From assembly GCA_041648505.1 (NCBI GenBank), contig JBAZOY010000036.1, positions 1 through 23,623 of the forward strand: a stretch of DNA of 23,623 bases. Reading direction: 5' to 3'. Origin of the DNA: JBAZOY01 sp041648505 (GTDB lineage: Bacteria > Desulfobacterota > Syntrophia > Syntrophales > CG2-30-49-12). The notes below the pieces were generated by a model, which worked only from the letters and a program-made list of their open reading frames with translations, was not told the origin of the DNA and made no database searches. This document shows, piece by piece, positions 15,133 through 21,686 of the stretch (its first letter is position 1; each line of letters opens with the position of its first letter). The position numbers and the translations under genes were made by a program.

Positions 15133-16323
15133 ATGTTAATGAAAAGATATAAAGTGAATAAAACTTACAAAGATATCAATGAAAAGATAAAACAGGGAAA
15201 GGCTATTGTTGTAACGGCCGAAGAGATGATTGATATTGTGGAAAGAAATGGCGACATTGAAGCAGCACGAAAGATTGATGTCGTCACCACAGGTACTTTC
15301 AGTCCCATGTGTTCATCAGGTGCCTTTTTGAATTTCGGCCATTCTGCTCCAAAAATAAAAGGAACAAAAATATGGCTTAACGATGTAGAGGCCTATGGCG
15401 GTCTCGCTGCCGTTGATTGTTATATCGGAGCGACACAAGTGGCCGAAGGAGATCCTCTAAACAGCGTTTATCCGGGAGAATTCAATTACGGCGGGGGACA
15501 CGTTATAGAAGACCTCGTGGCAGGAAACGTGATCAGATTGCGGGTGGAGGCTTACGGAACAGATTGCTATCCGTCCCGAAAACACGAAAAGAATATTACG
15601 ATCAACGACCTGCGCGATACTATCCTTTTAAACCCGAGAAACGCCTACCAGAATTATAATTGCGCCGTCAATATGTCTGATAAGGTTATCTACACTTATA
15701 TGGGGGTTCTAAGACCACGCATGGCAAATGCCAACTACGCCACATCCGGGCATTTGAGCCCTCTTTTCAATGACCCCTATTATAAAACTATCGGTATCGG
15801 GACAAGGATCTTTCTGGGGGGCGCCCAGGGTTATGTGGCCTGGGAAGGTACACAGCACAACCCCCACGTCCTGAGGGGGAAAAATGGGGTTCCCAGAGAA
15901 GCTGGTGGAACAATTACCACTATAGGAAACCTCAAAGAGATGAGTCCCAAATGGCTTGTCGGGGCAAGTATCCTCGGATATGGAGTTTCTCTGTATGTAG
16001 GAATTGGTATTCCCATTCCTATCCTGAATGAAGAAATGGCACGTTATACGGGAGTCAAAGATGAAGATATTTTCACACAAATTTATGACTACAGCGTGGA
16101 TTATCCGAAAGGAGAAACAATCAAACCTCTCGGTGAGGTCAGCTACAAAGAGTTAAAGAGTGGTTCTATTGCTCTTAACGGTCAGAAAATAGCTACCGCC
16201 CCCTTATCCAGTTACGTAAAAGCAAGAGAAATCGCTAATATCCTGAAAGAATGGATTGAGCAGGGGAACTTTCTCCTGGGAGAACCACAACAACGCCTTT
16301 CCTCCGGTAATACAATACCTTAG
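15133..16323 (+). CDS. DUF39 homocysteine biosynthesis family protein
   Basis: The 396-residue product is a DUF39 protein. In methanogens and some sulfate reducers this family has been linked to a route making homocysteine from aspartate semialdehyde and a sulfide donor, together with a NIL/ferredoxin partner. Conserved-looking cysteines are Cys60 (TFSPMCSSGAFLNFGH), Cys96 (AVDCYIGATQ) and Cys145 (YGTDCYPSRK); other hallmarks are LGGAQGYVAWEGTQHNP and the glycine-rich GYGVSLYVGIGIPIPILNEE. No CBS domain is attached, and no ferredoxin/NIL gene is beside it. The start is uncertain: GGAG (15125-15128) is 4 bases from the ATG at 15133 and 10 bases from an in-frame ATG at 15139, which may be the real start. 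It follows the M16 gene by 13 bases and is probably the last gene of that operon, although no intrinsic terminator follows. Confidence 0.88.
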   Translation: MLMKRYKVNKTYKDINEKIKQGKAIVVTAEEMIDIVERNGDIEAARKIDVVTTGTFSPMCSSGAFLNFGHSAPKIKGTKIWLNDVEAYGGLAAVDCYIGATQVAEGDPLNSVYPGEFNYGGGHVIEDLVAGNVIRLRVEAYGTDCYPSRKHEKNITINDLRDTILLNPRNAYQNYNCAVNMSDKVIYTYMGVLRPRMANANYATSGHLSPLFNDPYYKTIGIGTRIFLGGAQGYVAWEGTQHNPHVLRGKNGVPREAGGTITTIGNLKEMSPKWLVGASILGYGVSLYVGIGIPIPILNEEMARYTGVKDEDIFTQIYDYSVDYPKGETIKPLGEVSYKELKSGSIALNGQKIATAPLSSYVKAREIANILKEWIEQGNFLLGEPQQRLSSGNTIP

Positions 16324-16382
16324 ATTAAATTAAAGAGAGTCCCTATCTACTCCCAGCCTCTCCTATACCATAAGTAGTTTAG

Positions 16383-16573
16383 ATTGTTTCTAATTAGTAG
16401 CAAAAATACATCATAATTAATGAATATTGCATATTAATGGTTTTTTTTGCTTGACATTGTTTATAATTAGTAGCAAAAATACATCATAATTAATGAATAT
16501 TGCATATTAATGGTTTTTTTTGCTTGACATTGTTTATAATTAGTAGCGGAAATATACCATAATTAATGAATAT
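16383..16573. repeat. 73-bp tandem repeat array (two full copies plus a partial third)
   Basis: Unit 1 (16383-16455) and unit 2 (16456-16528) are 73 bp each and differ at a single base (C at 16390, A at 16463). A third, partial and more diverged copy (16529-16573) runs into the start of the HTH gene. Each full unit contains a TTGACA/TATAAT-like cluster spanning the junction, the inverted repeat AATAT-TGC-ATATT (16423-16435 and 16496-16508), a T8 tract, and an ATG in the same position as the regulator's start codon. The array is much more AT-rich than its surroundings. It could be a duplicated operator/promoter of the regulator or a neutral slippage product. Confidence 0.95.
16524..16540 (+). 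promoter_or_regulatory. Possible promoter elements ahead of the HTH gene
   Basis: A consensus TATAAT lies at 16535-16540 with the HTH gene start 26 or 32 bases downstream. The nearest consensus -35, TTGACA (16524-16529), is only 5 bp away and cannot pair with it; at the right distance there is only GGTTTT. The TATAAT is therefore a -10 without a good -35, consistent with an activator-dependent or repressed promoter, or with chance in AT-rich DNA. The same TATAAT occurs in unit 2 at 16462-16467; unit 1 has TCTAAT instead. Confidence 0.3.
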
Positions 16574-16772
16574 GAAAAAAAACAAAGTACGACAGTTGCG
16601 TGAAGCTATCCCATGGAGTATTGCTGAACTTGCACGAAAGGCAGGATTAGCTCCTCAAACCATTACAAAGATGGAAAAAGAGTTGCCAACCAGGAAAAAC
16701 TCTGAGCTGAAGGTTGCAAAGGCATTGCAGAAAAAATACGGAGAAGTTTTCCTATCAAAAACAACTGATTAG
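16566..16772 (+). CDS. Small XRE-type helix-turn-helix transcriptional regulator
   Basis: The predicted 68-residue protein is basic and consists of little more than one DNA-binding domain. A lambda-repressor-like helix-turn-helix is visible at about 18-39 (SIAELARKAGLAPQTITKME), preceded by KVRQLREA as in XRE proteins. The AKALQKKYGEVF segment at the end is where such proteins usually carry ALGV..ELF. It has no effector or dimerisation domain. The start could be 16566 (inside the third repeat copy) or the in-frame ATG at 16572, which gives the more typical MKKNKVRQLRE. No good ribosome binding site precedes either. The upstream repeat array is an obvious candidate operator, so autoregulation and control of the downstream ftsB-like/pil genes are inferred, not shown. 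Confidence 0.85.
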   Translation: MNMKKNKVRQLREAIPWSIAELARKAGLAPQTITKMEKELPTRKNSELKVAKALQKKYGEVFLSKTTD

Positions 16773-16829
16773 TGTATTTACTACAAATGTTTTCCTTTTT
16801 CCGTAATGTTTTAGGGGCTAACGAGTCTC

Positions 16830-17096
16830 ATGAAAGTAGGCAGATATCTCATGGTTTTTGTTTTACTTATGGGTGTCCTTATTATATTCGGAAACCGGGG
16901 ACTCGTTGATAACTACATGATGAAGAAAAAATCCCTGTCTTTGAAAACTTTAAATGGCGAAATTTATCGGAACAATAGAGAATTGGAAAAAAGAATTACC
17001 CTGCTCAGGCGAGACTTGTCGTACATAGAAATGGTGGCACGAAACGAACTCGGGATGGTCAGAAAAGGGGATATTGTTTATCGCTATACAAGATAA
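16830..17096 (+). CDS. FtsB/DivIC-family septum formation initiator-like protein
   Basis: This 88-residue bitopic membrane protein has one N-terminal membrane segment (about 5-21, YLMVFVLLMGVLIIFG) followed by a heptad-like coiled coil (about 30-62). A conserved tail RDLSYIEMVARNELGMVRKGDIVYRY ends the protein (split near residues 61-86). This is the layout of FtsB and DivIC, which bridge FtsL and FtsQ in the divisome. It lies 57 bases after the HTH gene and 12 bases before pilM, so it seems to be co-transcribed with the pilus assembly genes. In many genomes ftsB sits near eno instead, so this could be the main FtsB or a second family member devoted to the pilus machine; sequence alone does not decide. 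Confidence 0.85.
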   Translation: MKVGRYLMVFVLLMGVLIIFGNRGLVDNYMMKKKSLSLKTLNGEIYRNNRELEKRITLLRRDLSYIEMVARNELGMVRKGDIVYRYTR

Positions 17097-17108
17097 AGGG
17101 GTGATTCA

Positions 17109-18200
17109 ATGTTTAGTTCTAGTATGAAGGATTTGTTTTCAGGTAGCAAACAGGTTGTGGGGCTTGATATTGGTTCAAGTTCGTTGAAACTTGTAGATAT
17201 TCTGAAAACTCCCAATAAGGGATATCTCCTGAATCATTTTTCCCAGATCCCCCTCCCGAGAGGGGTGATTGTAGATGGCGTGGTAGTAGAACAGGAGCAA
17301 CTAACTGAAAGCATCAAAGAACTTTTCAAACATGCCAAATGCAAAAGTAAAATGATTGTCACCTCCCTTTCCGGACATTCTGTCGTCATTAAAAAAGCTA
17401 CTTTCCCTAGAGTGGACGAGGGAGAACTGCGTGACATTATCAGCGACGAGGCTGGTAAGTATCTGCCATTCGATAATATGGATGAGGTTAACTTTGATTT
17501 TCAAGATCTGGGAGAAAATGAGTTCAATCCCAACCAATTAGATGTGTTGCTTGTCGCTGCCAAGAAAAATATTATTGCCGGTTATACAGAGGCCGTGAAA
17601 AATGCAGGGCTTTCCGTGGTAATTATGGACGTCGATTCCTTTGCCCTTGAAACAATGTATGAAGAAAATTATGATTTCGAAGATGATGATGTAGATGTCC
17701 TCATCAATATCGGGGCAAGTATTACGAATATCAATGTGGTCAGAGATGGGATTTCTATTTTTACGAGAGATTTTGCCCTGGCGGGCAATGCCATTACTGA
17801 AGCGATCGGCGAAAAGCTCGGGCTAACCTTTGAAGAAGCGGAGCAGATCAAGATAAATGAAACCGATGGCAATGGACAGGCGGAGAGTGAAATTAAAGAC
17901 AGTATATTAACTTACGCTGATCCAATCTGTTCAGAAATTGAAAGATCTATAGATTACTTCAGATCAACCAACCTGAGGATGGGAGAGATCAAGCATCTCT
18001 TGCTTTCCGGTGGAAGTACAAAGATCCATGGTATAGCTGCTGATCTGTCACAGAGACTAAATATTGAGACGGAAATTATAAATCCCTTTAAGAAAATAAA
18101 TCTCAACAGAAAGGTTCTAGAGCCGGAGTATCTGGAAAGTATCGCTCCCATCGCCACTGTAGGGGTAGGACTGGCCTTGCGAAGAAAAGGTGATAAATGA
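17109..18200 (+). CDS. pilM: Type IV pilus assembly protein PilM (actin-like ATPase)
   Basis: PilM is a cytoplasmic FtsA/actin-like protein that binds ATP and the N-terminal tail of PilN, linking the pilus motor to the inner-membrane alignment complex. The 363 residues show the actin-fold nucleotide motifs: phosphate 1 VGLDIGSSSLKLV (about 17-29), phosphate 2 VLINIGASITNINVV (about 198-212), and adenosine motif HLLLSGGSTKIHG (about 296-308). The FPRVDEGELRDIISDEAGKYLPF stretch (split about 100-122) is typical of PilM. AAGGGGTG just upstream of the ATG is a good ribosome binding site. The stop overlaps the pilN start by ATGA. Confidence 0.97.
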   Translation: MFSSSMKDLFSGSKQVVGLDIGSSSLKLVDILKTPNKGYLLNHFSQIPLPRGVIVDGVVVEQEQLTESIKELFKHAKCKSKMIVTSLSGHSVVIKKATFPRVDEGELRDIISDEAGKYLPFDNMDEVNFDFQDLGENEFNPNQLDVLLVAAKKNIIAGYTEAVKNAGLSVVIMDVDSFALETMYEENYDFEDDDVDVLINIGASITNINVVRDGISIFTRDFALAGNAITEAIGEKLGLTFEEAEQIKINETDGNGQAESEIKDSILTYADPICSEIERSIDYFRSTNLRMGEIKHLLLSGGSTKIHGIAADLSQRLNIETEIINPFKKINLNRKVLEPEYLESIAPIATVGVGLALRRKGDK

Positions 18201-18736
18201 TCAGGATAAATCTTCTCCCATATTGGGAAAGCGACAAAAAAGAAAACCTGAAACGCCAGATTATCATTATCGCTGGCTCTTTTACCATCTTTTTTCTTAT
18301 ACTTATCTTCTTTCAACTTTATATCAGCATGAGTATAAGCAAACTTGAAAATGAGGTCAAAAACAAAGAGGATAGGCTTGCCCTTCTGACAAAGGTTATT
18401 GGAGATATCGAAGTTTTCAAGACTGATAAGACAAACTTAGAAAAAAAACTCAATCTTATAAAAACTCTCGAAGAAAATCGGCTGGCACCTGTGCGTAAGC
18501 TTGACGAATTGACCACACTTGTGCCCTCAAAGGATCTATGGCTGGAAAAGTTTTCCGAAAAGGGGAAGGAGCTTATTATTGAAGGTGTTGCCAGAGATAA
18601 TATTGTCATTGCCCGTTTTATGAAAAATCTTGAACTGTCAAATTACATAACATCAGTTGGCCTGATTACCTCTAAACAGATAGAGATGTCCGGCATAAAA
18701 CTGCAGCAGTTTACCCTTAGATGTGCGCTCTTGTGA
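18197..18736 (+). CDS. pilN: Type IV pilus assembly protein PilN
   Basis: PilN is a bitopic inner-membrane protein that heterodimerises with PilO in the periplasm. Its cytoplasmic N-terminus has the conserved PilM-binding motif, here IRINLLPYW (2-10). A membrane segment follows (about 22-43, IIIIAGSFTIFFLILIFF), then a periplasmic coiled coil (about 47-95) and a ferredoxin-like domain to residue 179. The start overlaps the pilM stop by 4 bases, so translation is likely coupled, which would help set the PilM:PilN ratio. Confidence 0.95.
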   Translation: MIRINLLPYWESDKKENLKRQIIIIAGSFTIFFLILIFFQLYISMSISKLENEVKNKEDRLALLTKVIGDIEVFKTDKTNLEKKLNLIKTLEENRLAPVRKLDELTTLVPSKDLWLEKFSEKGKELIIEGVARDNIVIARFMKNLELSNYITSVGLITSKQIEMSGIKLQQFTLRCALL

Positions 18737-18766
18737 GTGAAAACTTTGAGAAACGGATTGTAACAT

Positions 18767-19453
18767 ATGGCAATTACATTAGATGACATAAAGAAAATGT
18801 CCCCCCGCAAGAAGGCGTTGTTTGTCTGTATAATCCTTGCCCTTCTTAGTTACTTTTACTGGTTTCTATTTTTGCAATCATCCTTTGAGAAGAGAGCAAC
18901 CCTGCATACGAAGATATCTGAACTTGAGGAACAGATCACAAAAAAAGAGCGGATAGCTGCCCAGAAGGATAAATATGTCAACGATGTCAGTCTCCTAAAA
19001 AAAACATTCTTCATGGCGTTGACAAAGCTCCCCGATCGTAAGGAAATACCCGGTCTTCTTAGCGCTATAGGATTGGCGGGAGAAAGCGCCGGAGTAGAAT
19101 TTATACTGTTTGAACCGATTGCCCCAGAAAAAAAACCACCTGCTGAGCAAAAATCAGATAAGAAACCTCCCATAAAGCCATCTGGACCAGAAAAACCATC
19201 TGGACCAGAAACATTTTACGAAGAGATTCCCGTAAAAGTAACAGTGAAGGGTAGTTTTCATCAGACCGCCCTCTTTTTTGAAAAGGTAGCCAAGCTTCCA
19301 CGTATTGTCAATATCGAGGATATATCCATGGGAGAGGGAAGGGATGTAGCGGGCCGGGGACGTCTCATTAATACATCCTGCCTGGTAAAAACCTATATGT
19401 TTCTGGAAAAGGAAGGGGAGAAAAACGGTAAAACTGATGAAAAGAATAAGTAG
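18767..19453 (+). CDS. pilO: Type IV pilus assembly protein PilO
   Basis: PilO pairs with PilN and contacts PilP, forming the periplasmic part of the alignment complex. The 228 residues comprise a short cytoplasmic tail, one membrane segment (about 19-37), a coiled coil (about 40-75), and a ferredoxin-like domain starting at the LPDRKEIPGLLSAIGLAGESAG motif (split near 86-107). Between the two halves of this domain lies a Pro/Lys-rich insert (about 122-148, rich in KKPP and PSGPE) that contains an 18-bp DNA duplication. After it the family pattern resumes with FYEEIPVKVTVKGSFHQ and LPRIVNIEDISMG. The C-terminal KEGEKNGKTDEKNK-like tail overlaps the start of pilP by 17 bases. Confidence 0.94.
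   Translation: MAITLDDIKKMSPRKKALFVCIILALLSYFYWFLFLQSSFEKRATLHTKISELEEQITKKERIAAQKDKYVNDVSLLKKTFFMALTKLPDRKEIPGLLSAIGLAGESAGVEFILFEPIAPEKKPPAEQKSDKKPPIKPSGPEKPSGPETFYEEIPVKVTVKGSFHQTALFFEKVAKLPRIVNIEDISMGEGRDVAGRGRLINTSCLVKTYMFLEKEGEKNGKTDEKNK
19178..19213 (+). repeat. 18-bp in-frame tandem duplication within pilO
   Basis: CCATCTGGACCAGAAAAA (19178-19195) is followed directly by CCATCTGGACCAGAAACA (19196-19213), one mismatch in 18. It encodes PSGPEK then PSGPET in the disordered linker of PilO. The length is a multiple of three, so the reading frame is kept. It is a likely site of strain-to-strain length variation. Confidence 0.95.
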
Positions 19454-19928
19454 TTTCCTGTTGGCAGGTATTATAATATCCTTTAGTTTAGTTTTTGCTA
19501 TGGACCCGGGCAGAAAAGCCGCGGAGGCAGTGTCCGGTACCGATCCCCAGATAAATATTTCAGAAAATCAAATAACCTCTTATAGTTACAATCCTCACGG
19601 GAAACAGGATCCTTTCCAACCCTTTATCATTGAAGAAGAGAAGAGTAAAAAAGAAAAGGCGGAAATATTATCGCCTTTGCAGAAACTGGATATTCTTCAA
19701 TTCAAGCTGGTAGGCATCTGTGGTAATGATAAGCACAGAGTAGCGGCGGTTGAAGATGGGGGTGGGAAATTTTACCTCCTTTTCCATGGAACATACATTG
19801 GGCAGAACGACGCTAAGGTAGTTAAGATACTTACTGATAGCATTATAGTGGAAGAAAAAGTCCAAACCGGGAGAGGAAAAAGCAAGTTGAGACAAATCAT
19901 ATTAAAACTTCATAATGATGAGGGATAA
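19437..19928 (+). CDS. pilP: Type IV pilus assembly protein PilP
   Basis: PilP connects PilN/PilO to the N0 domain of the PilQ secretin across the periplasm. The 163-residue protein has a hydrophobic N-terminus (about 5-21) ending LVFAMDPG, a linker with YNPHGKQDPFQPF (about 51-63), and the beta-sandwich domain beginning PLQKLDILQFKLVGI. Pseudomonas and Neisseria PilP are lipoproteins, but here there is no lipobox cysteine, so the N-terminus looks like an ordinary signal peptide (possible cleavage near LVFA/MD) or an uncleaved anchor. It starts inside the end of pilO and ends 3 bases before pilQ. Confidence 0.92.
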   Translation: MKRISSFLLAGIIISFSLVFAMDPGRKAAEAVSGTDPQINISENQITSYSYNPHGKQDPFQPFIIEEEKSKKEKAEILSPLQKLDILQFKLVGICGNDKHRVAAVEDGGGKFYLLFHGTYIGQNDAKVVKILTDSIIVEEKVQTGRGKSKLRQIILKLHNDEG

Positions 19929-19931
19929 ACC

Positions 19932-21686
19932 ATGAAGAATAATAGGGTACTGGTGACTTTTTTCCTTGTTTTTTTGATGCTCTTCGGGGTCTTCCCTCTG
20001 GTGGGAAGTTCACACTCTGTAACATTAGCATCAGGAAAAATAGAGGTATCCGGAGCACAGGAAAATGTAGGCTACATTAAAGACATTGCCTTCGAAAAGA
20101 TAGGGGGCAAAGAGAGAATCACTCTGACGGTCTCACAGCCACCCGTTGTTAGTGTCGGAGATCAGGCCGGTAGTTCTGTTTTAGTAAAACTGGAGAACAC
20201 GCTTGTTCCTGAGGAATACAGACGTCCACTCGGCGAGGGAAAGTTCGCCAATATCACAGAGGTCTTCCCCAGCCAGAAGGTTCTTGAGGGAAAACAATGG
20301 GTTCATCTAATAATAAACCTTAAGGAACGGGTCCCCTACAGCGTTAGACAAGAAGGCCAACATGTCCTTATTGATTTTAACGTGGTCGCCCTCGCTGGAA
20401 AAGTTACCCCAACAGAGGGGAAAACGATTTCCGAGGGAAAAAAAGAAGAAAGGACAATATCTCTTTCTGATAAAAAGGATCCTGATCTATTAAAGGTTGC
20501 CGTCAAAGAGGTCAAGTCCCCGCCACCTGAAGTGAAAGGAGAAACACCAAAGTACACCGGTCGTAAGGTATCTCTCGATTTTCAAGATGCACAAATAAAA
20601 AGTGTCTTCCGTTTATTGTCCGAATTGGGCGGAGTCGGCATTGTCTCCGGTGAAGAAGTCAAAGGCAATGTGACGGTTAATATGAAAAACGTTCCATGGG
20701 ATCAAGCCCTCGACACTATATTGACCATTCAAGGTCTTGGCAAGAGGCTAGAAGGCAATATTGTCACGGTTATGCCGCTCGAAAGGATGAGAAAAGAGGA
20801 AGCGGAAAAGAGGTCCATTGAAGAGGCTAAGGTAAAAGCGGAAAAACTTGCCCGAGAAGAAGATCAGAAACAGCTTATCGAAAAGGGAAAACTAAGGCAG
20901 ATCTCCATAGAGGCAAAAGTTGTCGAGGTTACTACAGAATTTTCAAGAGACCTGGGGGTTGAATGGGGTTACGGTTACACTGGCACCTGGGGGAACAGAG
21001 ATTACGGCGTACTGATGGGTACCGGCGGGATATCCTCCTCGTCTACCGGTACCGTGACCACGCTACCCGGTGACATAGGGCTAACAAACAGCAACGTTGC
21101 CGTTAATTTCCCCTCTAGAGCTTCTGCCTCCGCGCCGGCAGTCGGTATAATTCTCGGATCAAGCAAGTTTATCCTCGATGCCAAGTTAGAGGCCCTTGAA
21201 ACTACAGGTAACGGCAAGATAGTCTCCTCCCCGAAAGTTACTACCCTGGAAGGCGTACAGGCAACCATCTGGCAGGGAAAGGAGGTTCCCGTTGTTACAC
21301 CGGGAACCGGCACGGAACCTCCCACTGTGACATACAAGGATGCCAAGCTGGAATTAACGGTAACTCCCAGAATTACGCCGGATAACGAGAAGATCTCTGT
21401 GGAGGTCAGTACAATCAATAAGGACCTGGACTGGAGCAATGAAGTTTCGGGTAATCCGGCCATAAATACCAGTGGAGTAAAATCCAATATAATAGTCAAA
21501 GACGGGGACACCTTCGTGGTGGGAGGAATCTATAAAGAGATTGAAACTAACTTGGAAAGTGGGGTCCCCTGGTTGTCAAAGATACCTTTTTTGGGATGGC
21601 TGTTTAAATCTGAGACAAAAACGAAAAGCAAAAGGGAGATTTTGGTCTTTATTACCACTAAGATTATCAAGGATAAGGTGCTATAA
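19932..21686 (+). CDS. pilQ: Type IV pilus secretin PilQ, apparently lacking the N1 domain
   Basis: PilQ forms the outer-membrane ring through which the pilus passes. The 584 residues show a signal peptide (1 to about 26), one AMIN peptidoglycan-binding domain (about 45-152), a linker, and an N0/STN domain (about 210-285, RKVSLDFQDAQIKSVFRLL to NIVTVMPL). The secretin domain (about 322-580) begins RQISIEAKVVEV and has the signature GVPWLSKIPFLGWLFK (544-559). Between N0 and the secretin, where most PilQ proteins have an N1 (Secretin_N, KH-like) domain, there is only a charged, probably helical stretch of about 36 residues (286-321). The protein is also short for a PilQ. The reading frame is continuous, so this is not a frameshift in this window. 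Confidence 0.95.
   Translation: MKNNRVLVTFFLVFLMLFGVFPLVGSSHSVTLASGKIEVSGAQENVGYIKDIAFEKIGGKERITLTVSQPPVVSVGDQAGSSVLVKLENTLVPEEYRRPLGEGKFANITEVFPSQKVLEGKQWVHLIINLKERVPYSVRQEGQHVLIDFNVVALAGKVTPTEGKTISEGKKEERTISLSDKKDPDLLKVAVKEVKSPPPEVKGETPKYTGRKVSLDFQDAQIKSVFRLLSELGGVGIVSGEEVKGNVTVNMKNVPWDQALDTILTIQGLGKRLEGNIVTVMPLERMRKEEAEKRSIEEAKVKAEKLAREEDQKQLIEKGKLRQISIEAKVVEVTTEFSRDLGVEWGYGYTGTWGNRDYGVLMGTGGISSSSTGTVTTLPGDIGLTNSNVAVNFPSRASASAPAVGIILGSSKFILDAKLEALETTGNGKIVSSPKVTTLEGVQATIWQGKEVPVVTPGTGTEPPTVTYKDAKLELTVTPRITPDNEKISVEVSTINKDLDWSNEVSGNPAINTSGVKSNIIVKDGDTFVVGGIYKEIETNLESGVPWLSKIPFLGWLFKSETKTKSKREILVFITTKIIKDKVL

Noticed and set aside
16451..16467. TTGACA plus TATAAT as a normal sigma-70 promoter in the repeat unit
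   Set aside because: The two hexamers are only 5 bp apart, far from the 16-18 bp needed, so they cannot form one promoter together.
16383..16573. Possible CRISPR array
   Set aside because: The repeats are directly adjacent 73-bp units with no unique spacers and there are no cas genes nearby; this is an ordinary tandem duplication.
21002..21511. Minus-strand open frame of 169 codons opposite the PilQ secretin domain
   Set aside because: Antisense to clear secretin motifs; no independent start signal or domain.
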